A stretch of 7,355 nt of DNA from Roseobacter sp. (GTDB lineage Bacteria; Pseudomonadota; Alphaproteobacteria; Rhodobacterales; Rhodobacteraceae): contig JAGXHB010000277.1 in assembly GCA_024636425.1 (NCBI GenBank), forward strand, positions 1-7,355, read 5' to 3'. Of this stretch, positions 1 through 6,872 are shown piece after piece. The notes below the pieces were generated by a model, which saw only the letters and a program-made list of their open reading frames with translations, was not told where the DNA came from and did no database searches. Position 1 is the first letter of the stretch. Each line of letters opens with the position of its first letter. Made by a program: the position numbers and the translations under genes.

Positions 1-590
1 CATTTGTGCTGCTCGGTGACAGCTCCAGCAGCTCCGGCATCCGCCGGATCGAGGCGCTGACGGGCAGCGAAGCGCTGGTCTGGTTGCGCACGCAGGAAGC
101 GGCCTTGGCCCGTGTTGCGTCCGAGCTGAAAACCTCGACCGCCGATGTCCCGGACCGGGTGCGCGCGCTTTTGGATGAACGAAAGGCGCTTGCCAACGAG
201 GTGGCACAGCTGCGCCGCGAGCTCGCCATGTCGGGTGGTGGATCATCCGCCCCCGAAGCACGCGATGTCCACGGGATCAAGTTTCTCGCCCAGGTGCTGT
301 CTGGCGTGACGGGCAAGGATCTGCCGGCACTGGTCGATGATTACAAAGCCAAACTTGGCAGCGGTGTCGTGCTGTTGATTGCTGATGCCGATGGCAAGGC
401 CGCTGTGGCCTCCGGTGTGACGTCTGATCTGACCGACCGGATTTCCGCCGTGGACATCACGAAGGCTGTCGTCTCCGAACTTGGTGGCAAGGGGGGCGGT
501 GGTCGCCCCGATCTGGCCCAGGGTGGCGCAAAAGATGTTGCAAATGCCGACGCGGCCATCGCCGCCGCAGAAGCCCTATTGAAAGGTTAG
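1..590 (+). CDS. alaS: Alanyl-tRNA synthetase, C-terminal part (5' end lies outside the window)
   Basis: Cytoplasmic enzyme that charges tRNA-Ala with alanine; only the last ~196 codons are present. The frame is open to the left edge (a TTT codon at 3-5 precedes GTG at 6), so the GTG is an internal valine, not a start. The fragment opens with the family hallmark GDSSSSSGIRRIEALTG at the end of the editing domain. A charged helical, probably coiled-coil, linker follows (about fragment residues 25-75). The C-Ala domain comes next and ends in the glycine-rich motif GGKGGGGRPDLAQGG and an alanine-rich tail typical of bacterial AlaRS. The stop is TAG at 588-590. The full protein would be expected to be near 880 residues. 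The next gene starts 5 bp later, so co-transcription is likely. Family assignment is secure; the catalytic domain cannot be assessed here. Confidence 0.97.
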   Translation, partial: FVLLGDSSSSSGIRRIEALTGSEALVWLRTQEAALARVASELKTSTADVPDRVRALLDERKALANEVAQLRRELAMSGGGSSAPEARDVHGIKFLAQVLSGVTGKDLPALVDDYKAKLGSGVVLLIADADGKAAVASGVTSDLTDRISAVDITKAVVSELGGKGGGGRPDLAQGGAKDVANADAAIAAAEALLKG

Positions 591-595
591 TCCCC

Positions 596-883
596 ATGCC
601 AGCTCTCTGGATCGCCCATGTCACCGTCACCGATGAAGACGCCTATGGCCGGTATGCCAAGCTGGCAGGTCCGGCCATCGCGGATCACGGCGGTAAGTTT
701 CTGGCCCGTGGCGCACGTTTTGTGCAACTCGAAGGCAAGGAACGTCCGCGCAATGTCGTCGCCCGCTTCCCGTCGCTGGAAGAGGCCGTGGCCTGCTACA
801 ACTCGCCCGCCTATCAAGAGGCGCTAAGCCACGCCAAAGACGCATCAGAACGCGAGTTGATGGTCGTCGAAATCGAAGACTGA
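596..883 (+). CDS. DUF1330 family protein
   Basis: A 95-residue protein matching the DUF1330 pattern. The visible landmarks are an early aromatic strand (ALWIAHVTV), YGRYAKLAGPAI at 17-28, HGGKFLARGARFVQLEG at 31-47, the strand RNVVARFPSLEEA at 52-64, and YNSPAYQEA at 68-76, ending in the strand LMVVEIED. This is the usual family length and order. The family adopts a small dimeric alpha/beta-barrel (ferredoxin-like) fold with no established reaction, so no function is claimed. ATG at 596 is 5 bp after the alaS stop. The AAAGG at 582-586, inside the last alaS codons, is the obvious Shine-Dalgarno, 9 bases from the ATG, which supports this start and suggests coupling to alaS translation. There is no signal peptide. 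A link to tRNA charging is not implied by the family. Confidence 0.9.
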   Translation: MPALWIAHVTVTDEDAYGRYAKLAGPAIADHGGKFLARGARFVQLEGKERPRNVVARFPSLEEAVACYNSPAYQEALSHAKDASERELMVVEIED

Positions 884-921
884 GCTCTGGTCCGGCCCGC
901 CAGATGCGCTAGCTCTGGTGG

Positions 922-1470
922 ATGAAACACTTGTTTGCTCTGATCATCGCGCTGTTGCCCTGCGGGGCGTCGGCGCAGGATATGTCGCCGCTTGCGACAC
1001 CCGGGGCGGTGGCGCTCATGCGGCATGCTCTTGCTCCGGGTACCGGCGATCCCGCGACCTTCCGGCTTGAGGATTGCAGCACGCAGCGCATCTTGAGCGA
1101 TGAAGGCAGGGATCAGGCCCGCCGGATCGGTCAGGCGATCCGTGACGCTGGTCTGAGATTTGACTACGTCTGGACCAGCCAATGGTGCCGCGCCCGCGAA
1201 ACAGCCACGCTGCTGGATGTCGGGCCGGTCACTGACCAGCCCGCCCTCAATTCGTTTTTTCGGAACCGCAGCGCCGCCGACGCTCAGCGCCGCGACTTGC
1301 TTGAAGCCCTCTCGGCGCTTCCTGACGACGCACAGGTTCTTTTTGTAACGCATCAGGTGAATATCAGCCACCTTACGGGGGAATTTACCCATTCAGGCGA
1401 AATCATCGTCGCTGATCGCCAGTCAGACGGAACCCTGCTTCCCCGGTCCAGTATCCTGATCAATCCATAA
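922..1470 (+). CDS. Exported histidine phosphatase family protein with RHA motif
   Basis: A 182-residue protein of the histidine phosphatase superfamily (phosphoglycerate-mutase fold). Residues 1-18 form a signal peptide: MKH, a hydrophobic core, then a CGASA|QD signal peptidase I type site, so the protein is probably periplasmic. The catalytic motif is LMRHALAPG with R34 and H35 (the expected phospho-accepting His); the usual RHG glycine is replaced by A36. Further hallmarks are LSDEGRDQARRIGQAI at 58-73, SQWCRARETA at 86-95 with conserved R90, and the second catalytic His in VTHQVNI (H144). Only a weak GGTGG lies directly before the ATG; the signal peptide is the main reason for this start. 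The LLPC at 11-14 is not a good lipobox because proline precedes Cys. The substrate is unknown; a phosphomonoesterase role is inferred. It lies 38 bp after the DUF1330 gene in the same direction and is convergent with typA. Confidence 0.88.
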   Translation: MKHLFALIIALLPCGASAQDMSPLATPGAVALMRHALAPGTGDPATFRLEDCSTQRILSDEGRDQARRIGQAIRDAGLRFDYVWTSQWCRARETATLLDVGPVTDQPALNSFFRNRSAADAQRRDLLEALSALPDDAQVLFVTHQVNISHLTGEFTHSGEIIVADRQSDGTLLPRSSILINP

Positions 1471-1494
1471 AAAAGGGCAGACCGAAGCCTGCCC
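1469..1494 (-). terminator. Intrinsic terminator with UUCG tetraloop (typA side)
   Basis: Read on the minus strand, an 8-bp stem (GGGCAGGC / GTCTGCCC, one G-U pair) closes a TTCG loop and is followed directly by six T. C(UUCG)G is an exceptionally stable tetraloop. The hairpin is at 1475-1494 and the T tract is the complement of A 1469-1474. It lies about 60 bp past the typA stop and so terminates typA. Read on the plus strand it lacks a T tract, so it is unlikely to serve the phosphatase gene efficiently. It overlaps the last two bases of that gene's TAA stop. Confidence 0.85.
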
Positions 1495-1515
1495 AATTCC
1501 AAATGGACTGAAATC

Positions 1516-1541
1516 CCGGGGGTCCGGGGGCTGGCCCCCGG
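1516..1541. repeat. GC-rich palindrome between convergent genes
   Basis: CCGGGGGC (1524-1531) and GCCCCCGG (1534-1541) form a perfect 8-bp inverted repeat around TG, and a further CCGGGGG copy sits at 1516-1522. It starts 12 bp beyond the typA stop and is separate from the T-tailed terminator. GC-only palindromes reading CCCCCGGACCCCCGG on one strand are frequent downstream of genes in Rhodobacteraceae (recalled from general knowledge, not searched). It could be a dispersed intergenic repeat or an accessory stem protecting mRNA 3' ends. It is not followed by a T tract on either strand. Confidence 0.6.
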
Positions 1542-1553
1542 CTTAACGCCCGA

Positions 1554-3374
<1,821 letters not shown>

Positions 3375-3486
3375 TGGGGTATGCCTTTGATAGGAGAGAC
3401 GGCCGCGCGCGCTGTTGCGCTGCAGCATTTGCGCCGCGCATAGCCTGCCTTGCGTCCGAAAGCTAGCCCTAATGGCGGAAACGTGC
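3375..3486 (-). other. Upstream region of typA, no firm promoter
   Basis: This is 112 bp between the SMR gene stop and the typA start. It holds the typA ribosome binding site (AAAGG on the minus strand, near 3384-3388) and a GC-rich GCGCGCGC run. A TATGCG with a TAGCTT 17 bases before it is the nearest thing to a sigma-70 pair, but the match is poor. No convincing terminator for the SMR gene is seen, so read-through into typA is possible. Confidence 0.35.
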
Positions 3487-3816
3487 TTAATGCGTCGCGG
3501 AATTGGAAAACAGGTGGATGACCAGAATGCCCGTGATGATCAGCCCCAGGCCCAGTACGGCGGGCAGATCCAGCCGCTGGCCAAAGACGATGAAACCGAT
3601 CGCCGCAATGCACACGATCCCCAGACCCGACCAGATCGCATAGACGATTCCCACCGGCATTACCTTGAGCGCCAGCGCCATGAAGTAGAACGACACCATA
3701 TAGAACACGACCACCGCGACAGATGGCCAAAGACGGGTGAACTGCTGGGATGCCTGCAATGCGGTCGTGCCAACGGTTTCACAAACGATGGCAATGAAAA
3801 GCCACAGATAATGCAT
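3487..3816 (-). CDS. SMR family multidrug efflux protein, EmrE/Qac subtype
   Basis: A 109-residue inner-membrane protein with four transmembrane helices (about 2-20, 30-50, 56-76, 84-103), the standard small multidrug resistance size. The family works as an antiparallel dimer exchanging protons for hydrophobic cations. The essential membrane glutamate is E13 in AIVCETVGTT (E14 of E. coli EmrE). FTRLWPSV at 26-33, Y39, GIVYAIWSGLGIV at 56-68 (Y59 and W62 correspond to EmrE Y60 and W63) and FGQRLDLPA at 78-86 are nearly EmrE-identical. This points to the multidrug (Qac) rather than the guanidinium (Gdx/SugE) subtype. The Shine-Dalgarno is weak (GGA 4 bases upstream of ATG). It is flanked by gaps of ~100 bp on both sides, so operon membership is unclear. 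No guanidine riboswitch-like leader was recognised. Actual substrates cannot be read from sequence. Confidence 0.93.
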   Translation of the reverse strand: MHYLWLFIAIVCETVGTTALQASQQFTRLWPSVAVVVFYMVSFYFMALALKVMPVGIVYAIWSGLGIVCIAAIGFIVFGQRLDLPAVLGLGLIITGILVIHLFSNSATH

Positions 3817-3914
3817 GGGTCCATCCGGTATAGCTGAAGGTCACGCGGCACCCTTGCAGAGCGGCGGCACCAGCGCAAGCAGTCGCAGACCCTGTACTTT
3901 CCGCAGCCATATCA
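3817..3914. other. Spacer between the YitT-like and SMR genes, nothing firm
   Basis: This is a 98-bp non-coding gap. It holds an 8-bp direct repeat GCGGCACC (3845-3852 and 3864-3871) and a weak 5-bp stem CTTGC/GCAAG (3853-3857, 3875-3879) with a 17-base loop. Neither resembles a terminator, tRNA or operator, and no clear promoter is visible for the SMR gene. Confidence 0.35.
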
Positions 3915-4523
3915 TCAGGTTGCGATATAGCGGTCGCGGCGGTGGTTGAAGGTGATCACGAGGTTCAGCACCACAGCACCCAGCAGCGAATAGCCCACCA
4001 CCGAAGCGGGAAAAAGCAACAGCGCCACTGCAAAGATAACCGCGTCCGTGATCAACTGCACCCAGCCCGCCTTGAACCCTGTCGTGTCCTGCACCAGCAA
4101 GGCCACCACTCCCAGTCCCCCGAGCGATCCGTTATGTCGGAAGAGCGCCAAAAGCCCCAAGCCGACAAGTGCGCCGAAAATCACCGCCGCGAGAGCTGGA
4201 TGCATGCTGTCAAACACCAGCCCAAGGGGCAGGATTTCAGTCGTGATCGACAGCATGGAAACCGAAATGAGCGATTTGATCGTAAATTCCGCGCCAAGCC
4301 GGCGATAGGCGAGGAAGTAAAACGGCAAGTTGATCACGAAAAACACCGGACCGAAGGAGTAGCCTGTGAGATAGGCGATAATCACGGCAAGACCCGCTGT
4401 CTGGCCCGTGATCAGTCCTGCAAACGTGAGGAAATGGATCCCGAGCGCGCTTAAAAACACGCCAAGCGTCATGCCTTGAATATCATCGGCAAGGCTGTGG
4501 TCTGTGAGGTTCTGAGTATCCAT
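3915..4523 (-). CDS. YitT family membrane protein
   Basis: A 202-residue polytopic membrane protein of the YitT/DUF161 family. About six hydrophobic segments are visible (roughly 18-37, 45-54, 57-73, 85-102, 109-128, 158-192 as two helices). Two glycine-rich loops recur at GLITGQTAGLAVIIAYLTG (36-54) and RHNGSLGGLGVVALLVQDTTG (129-149), the typical family pattern of two related halves. The C-terminal cytoplasmic DUF2179 domain found in many Firmicute homologues is absent, as is common for the ~200-residue proteobacterial form. Function is unestablished; transport is only inferred from architecture. The start is uncertain: AAGGG abuts the ATG with no spacer, whereas a downstream ATG at codon 18 has AAGGC equally close. 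The longer form is kept because an acidic N-terminal tail before helix 1 is usual. Confidence 0.82.
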   Translation of the reverse strand: MDTQNLTDHSLADDIQGMTLGVFLSALGIHFLTFAGLITGQTAGLAVIIAYLTGYSFGPVFFVINLPFYFLAYRRLGAEFTIKSLISVSMLSITTEILPLGLVFDSMHPALAAVIFGALVGLGLLALFRHNGSLGGLGVVALLVQDTTGFKAGWVQLITDAVIFAVALLLFPASVVGYSLLGAVVLNLVITFNHRRDRYIAT

Positions 4524-4623
4524 CCCTTGGATTTAGGGCAGTAATGTTGACCTGTCTAGGGGTGCGTTGCCAATCACTGCCGGTCCGTGCAGACGACGCA
4601 GCGTTTAACGGGCCCGATGCCGG
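4524..4623 (-). promoter_or_regulatory. Upstream region of the YitT-like gene, weak promoter candidate
   Basis: About 100 bp between the icd terminator and the YitT-like start must drive that gene if the terminator is efficient. On the minus strand a TTGGCA (near 4567-4572) is a good -35 match, but the best -10 partners 17-18 bases on (TCAACA or CAACAT) match poorly. No repeats or operators stand out. Confidence 0.25.
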
Positions 4624-4654
4624 AAAAACAGGCCGCCCCGTTCGGGACGGCCTG
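4624..4654 (-). terminator. Intrinsic terminator of icd
   Basis: On the minus strand CAGGCCG and CGGCCTG form a 7-bp perfect stem, extended inward by a T-G pair and CCC/GGG to a GAAC loop. This makes an 11-bp stem at 4629-4654 followed by five T (complement of A 4624-4628). It lies 8 bp beyond the icd stop. Read on the plus strand the stem is followed by AAAATG, not a T tract, so it is unidirectional. Confidence 0.9.
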
Positions 4655-4662
4655 AAAATGTG

Positions 4663-5877
4663 TCACCCTGCAAGCGCCTTGTTGAGGTTCTCGTCTACCT
4701 TCTCGAGAAAGCCCATCGTGGTCAGCCAGCCTTGATCGGGCCCGACCAGCAGCGCCAGATCCTTGGTCATGTGACCCGATTCGACCGTGTCGACGACCGT
4801 TTTCTCCAGCGTTTCGGCAAAGGTGGTGAGCGCGGTGTTGCCATCCAGCTTGCCGCGATGTTTCAGCCCGCCGGTCCAGGCGTAGATCGACGCGATTGAA
4901 TTGGTCGAGGTTTCCTCGCCCTTCTGGTGCTGGCGGTAGTGACGCGTCACGGTGCCGTGGGCGGCTTCCGCTTCGACCGTCTGGCCATCGGGGGTCATCA
5001 GCACAGAAGTCATCAGACCCAGCGAGCCGAAGCCCTGCGCCACCGTGTCGGACTGCACATCCCCGTCATAGTTCTTGCACGCCCAGACATAGCCGCCATT
5101 CCACTTCATGGCGCAGGCCACCATGTCATCGATCAGCCGGTGTTCGTAGGTGATGCCCTTCGCCTTGAATTTATCTTCAAATTCAGTCTCGTAGATATGC
5201 TGGAAAAGCTCGAGAAAGCGCCCGTCATACTGCTTGAGAATGGTGTTCTTGGTGCTCAGGTACACAGGCCAGCCAAGGTTCAGGCCATAGTTCATCGACG
5301 CGCGCGCAAAATCAATGATCGACTTGTCTAGGTTGTACATCGCCATCACGACACCCGCATCGGGGGCGTCGAAAACCTCGCGCTCGATCTCCGTACCGTC
5401 CTCACCGACGAACTTGAGCGTCAGCTTGCCCTTGCCCGGAAATTTGAAGTCTGTCGCCTTGTACTGGTCGCCGAACGCATGGCGGCCCACGACAATCGGC
5501 TTGGTCCAGCCCGGCACCAACCGCGGCACGTTCTTGCAGATGATCGGCTGGCGAAAAATCACGCCGCCCAAGATATTGCGGATTGTGCCGTTGGGCGACC
5601 GCCACATCTCTTTCAGGCCAAACTCCTCGACCCGCGCTTCGTCAGGGGTAATGGTCGCGCATTTGACGCCGACACCGTATTCCTTGATCGCATGCGCGGC
5701 GTCGACCGTGATCTGGTCTTTCGTCTCGTCGCGGACCTCCATCCCCAGATCGTAATATTTCAGGTCCACATCGAGATAGGGCAGGATCAGCTTTTTCTTG
5801 ATGAAATCCCACATGATGCGGGTCATCTCATCGCCGTCGAGTTCGACAATCGGGTTTTCAACCTTGATCTTGGTCAT
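4663..5877 (-). CDS. icd: NADP-dependent isocitrate dehydrogenase (eukaryote-like type)
   Basis: A 404-residue cytoplasmic TCA-cycle enzyme that oxidatively decarboxylates isocitrate to 2-oxoglutarate with NADP. It is the homodimeric form resembling mitochondrial/cytosolic IDH rather than the E. coli type. Isocitrate-binding residues are present: T77, SPNGTIRN at 94-101 (S94, N96, R100), R109, and GRHAFGDQY with R132 and Y139. Catalytic and metal residues are K210 (STKNTILK), D250, D273 and D277 (IDDMVA, NYDGDVQSD). The NADP-site signature HGTVTRHY at 308-315 includes R312 and H313. Length is normal and no key residue is missing. The start is ATG at 5877 giving MTKIKVENPIVELDGDEMTR. AAGGA, 8 bases upstream, is a near-ideal Shine-Dalgarno; a longer in-frame TTG start would overlap it. 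It has its own terminator and a large upstream region with an operator-like repeat, so it is probably monocistronic and regulated. Confidence 0.97.
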   Translation of the reverse strand: MTKIKVENPIVELDGDEMTRIMWDFIKKKLILPYLDVDLKYYDLGMEVRDETKDQITVDAAHAIKEYGVGVKCATITPDEARVEEFGLKEMWRSPNGTIRNILGGVIFRQPIICKNVPRLVPGWTKPIVVGRHAFGDQYKATDFKFPGKGKLTLKFVGEDGTEIEREVFDAPDAGVVMAMYNLDKSIIDFARASMNYGLNLGWPVYLSTKNTILKQYDGRFLELFQHIYETEFEDKFKAKGITYEHRLIDDMVACAMKWNGGYVWACKNYDGDVQSDTVAQGFGSLGLMTSVLMTPDGQTVEAEAAHGTVTRHYRQHQKGEETSTNSIASIYAWTGGLKHRGKLDGNTALTTFAETLEKTVVDTVESGHMTKDLALLVGPDQGWLTTMGFLEKVDENLNKALAG

Positions 5878-5944
5878 CGCGCATATCCTTTCCAAGTGGA
5901 ATTTGTCCTGTATTCATAGACCAGCCGCAGCGCAGAAGATAGAT

Positions 5945-5964
5945 GGTATACGACGGTATACCGT
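5945..5964. promoter_or_regulatory. Tandem GGTATAC boxes / palindromic operator candidate upstream of icd
   Basis: GGTATAC occurs at 5945-5951 and 5955-5961, exactly 10 bp apart. Together they make an 18-bp inverted repeat (GGTATAC-GACG-GTATACC, 5945-5962). The second box also centres a 12-bp perfect palindrome, ACGGTATACCGT (5953-5964). It lies 67-87 bp before the icd ATG. On the minus strand a possible promoter, CTGGTA (5973-5968), 17 bases, TATACC (5950-5945), would place both boxes within the promoter, favouring repression; that promoter match is poor. GGTATACC-type sites resemble those of FadR-subfamily GntR regulators, an inference only. Confidence 0.5.
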
Positions 5965-6048
5965 ATTTACCAGACACGCACCCGCTGTCGTCGCAAGGTG
6001 GCAGGGGAGTATGAAGGTCATGCAAAGCGAGGCGCGCGGGACCGTTGG
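5965..6048. other. Remainder of the gap between the HD-domain gene and icd
   Basis: These 84 bp lie between the HD gene stop and the operator candidate. I see no T-tailed hairpin for the upstream operon, no tRNA-like fold and no family-like coding frame. Transcripts of the hydrolase operon might therefore continue towards icd. Confidence 0.4.
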
Positions 6049-6636
6049 TCAGCCTTGGTTGCGCGCGGCAAACCACGCTGCAATTCTTGTCCGCGCAAAC
6101 GCCCAAAGACCGGGCGCGCCCGCCGCGATCTTGGAGCCGACCTGTCTGGCAATCTGGTCCTCGGTGACGTTGTACTCCACCCAGCTGCCACCGTTCGACA
6201 TCAGGTTCTGAATTGGCGGCTGGAACCGGTCGAGCGATTTTGCAAAGCGTGCGGAGGGGGTCGTGTTCGCCTCGAACTCCTCCCATACTGCGCGAAGATC
6301 GTCTCCCAAGTCATTGGGGAGTAATCCGAATATCCGGTCAGCGGCTGCTTGCTCCTGCTTGTCGACAGCGCTTTGGTCGAAGGTGCCGTAGATCGGGTTA
6401 TCGCCGGCGTCGATTTCAACCAGATCGTGCACGATCAACATTTTGATAACGCGCGTGATGTCGACGTCCGGCCCCGCCTGATCCGCCAGCACCAAGGCAT
6501 AAAGCGTCAGATGCCAGCTGTGCTCCGCCGAATTTTCGGCCCGCGTTCCATCGCACAGCGTGGTGGCGCGGTTGATCGACTTGAGCTTGTCGGCCTCGTT
6601 CAGGAACGCGATCTGCTGCTCTAGCCGCCGGGTCAC
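6049..6636 (-). CDS. HD domain protein, YfbR/HDDC2-like (putative 5'-deoxynucleotidase)
   Basis: A 195-residue cytoplasmic HD-superfamily protein close to the YfbR/HDDC2 group, whose characterised members are metal-dependent 5'-nucleotidases acting on deoxynucleoside monophosphates. Metal-binding residues are H39 in RAENSAEHSWHLTLYA (32-47), the H70-D71 pair in IVHDLVEIDAGD (68-79), and D136 in AKSLDRFQP. E74 and D77 are the conserved acidic residues after the HD pair. N-terminal LNEADKLKSINRAT is the family's usual opening helix. The length fits. The start is a GTG at 6636-6634 that overlaps the stop of the upstream 79-aa gene as GTGA, a classic translational-coupling arrangement. Substrate is inferred from family only; dNMP or other nucleotide phosphates are possible. 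Confidence 0.88.
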   Translation of the reverse strand: MTRRLEQQIAFLNEADKLKSINRATTLCDGTRAENSAEHSWHLTLYALVLADQAGPDVDITRVIKMLIVHDLVEIDAGDNPIYGTFDQSAVDKQEQAAADRIFGLLPNDLGDDLRAVWEEFEANTTPSARFAKSLDRFQPPIQNLMSNGGSWVEYNVTEDQIARQVGSKIAAGAPGLWAFARTRIAAWFAARNQG

Positions 6637-6872
6637 GCGTGCGGGTCTTTACCGCTGTGCTCCGCCAAGGCCTTCTTGAGGAATTCGCGCCCTTGATGCG
6701 TCGCCATTCGGGTGCGGATCGCGGTCACGAATGCTTCTTCCATCGTTTGCGATGACGCCCCGAGAACCTTGGCCACCTCCATGAACAGACGGTCCTGACC
6801 TGTCTTGCGCTGCACCTCGAGCGTTTCTTCGGCCAGTTGGTTGGCCATTTCGGTGACGTTCGGGTCGGCCAT
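6633..6872 (-). CDS. Small protein of unknown function (79 aa)
   Basis: I do not recognise the family. The 79-residue protein is acidic at the N-terminus and looks almost entirely helical: NVTEMANQLAEETLEVQRKTG (5-25), RLFMEVAKVLG (28-38), QTMEEAFVTAIRTRMA (42-57), GREFLKKALAEHSG (61-74). It has no signal peptide, membrane segment, cysteines or zinc motif. It is supported as a real gene by tight packing: its ATG shares one base with the stop of the hydrolase (TGATG), and its TGA overlaps the GTG of the HD gene (GTGA). The sequence also has ordinary, non-repetitive protein composition. The coupled position suggests co-production with its neighbours, perhaps as a partner or regulator of one of them (inference). 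Confidence 0.82.
   Translation of the reverse strand: MADPNVTEMANQLAEETLEVQRKTGQDRLFMEVAKVLGASSQTMEEAFVTAIRTRMATHQGREFLKKALAEHSGKDPHA

Noticed and set aside
6..8. GTG at 6 as a gene start
   Set aside because: The frame is open to the window edge and the sequence is the middle of alanyl-tRNA synthetase.
3375..3428. 18-codon N-terminal extension of TypA
   Set aside because: The added residues (MLQRNSARGRLSYQRHTP) are not family-like and the MDMRNIAIIAHVDHG start gives the standard 606-residue length with an AAAGG ribosome site.
3817..3914. Possible tRNA or small structured RNA between the YitT-like and SMR genes
   Set aside because: There is no acceptor-stem pairing, no GTTCRANNC T-loop and only a weak 5-bp stem with a long loop.
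5878..5895. Six-codon upstream TTG start for icd
   Set aside because: It would overlap the strong AAGGA Shine-Dalgarno that serves the ATG at 5877, and relatives begin MTKIKVENPIV or similar.
5998..6324. Plus-strand frame starting in the icd/HD gap
   Set aside because: Most of it is antisense to the HD gene, it has low-complexity arginine-rich composition and no recognisable domain.
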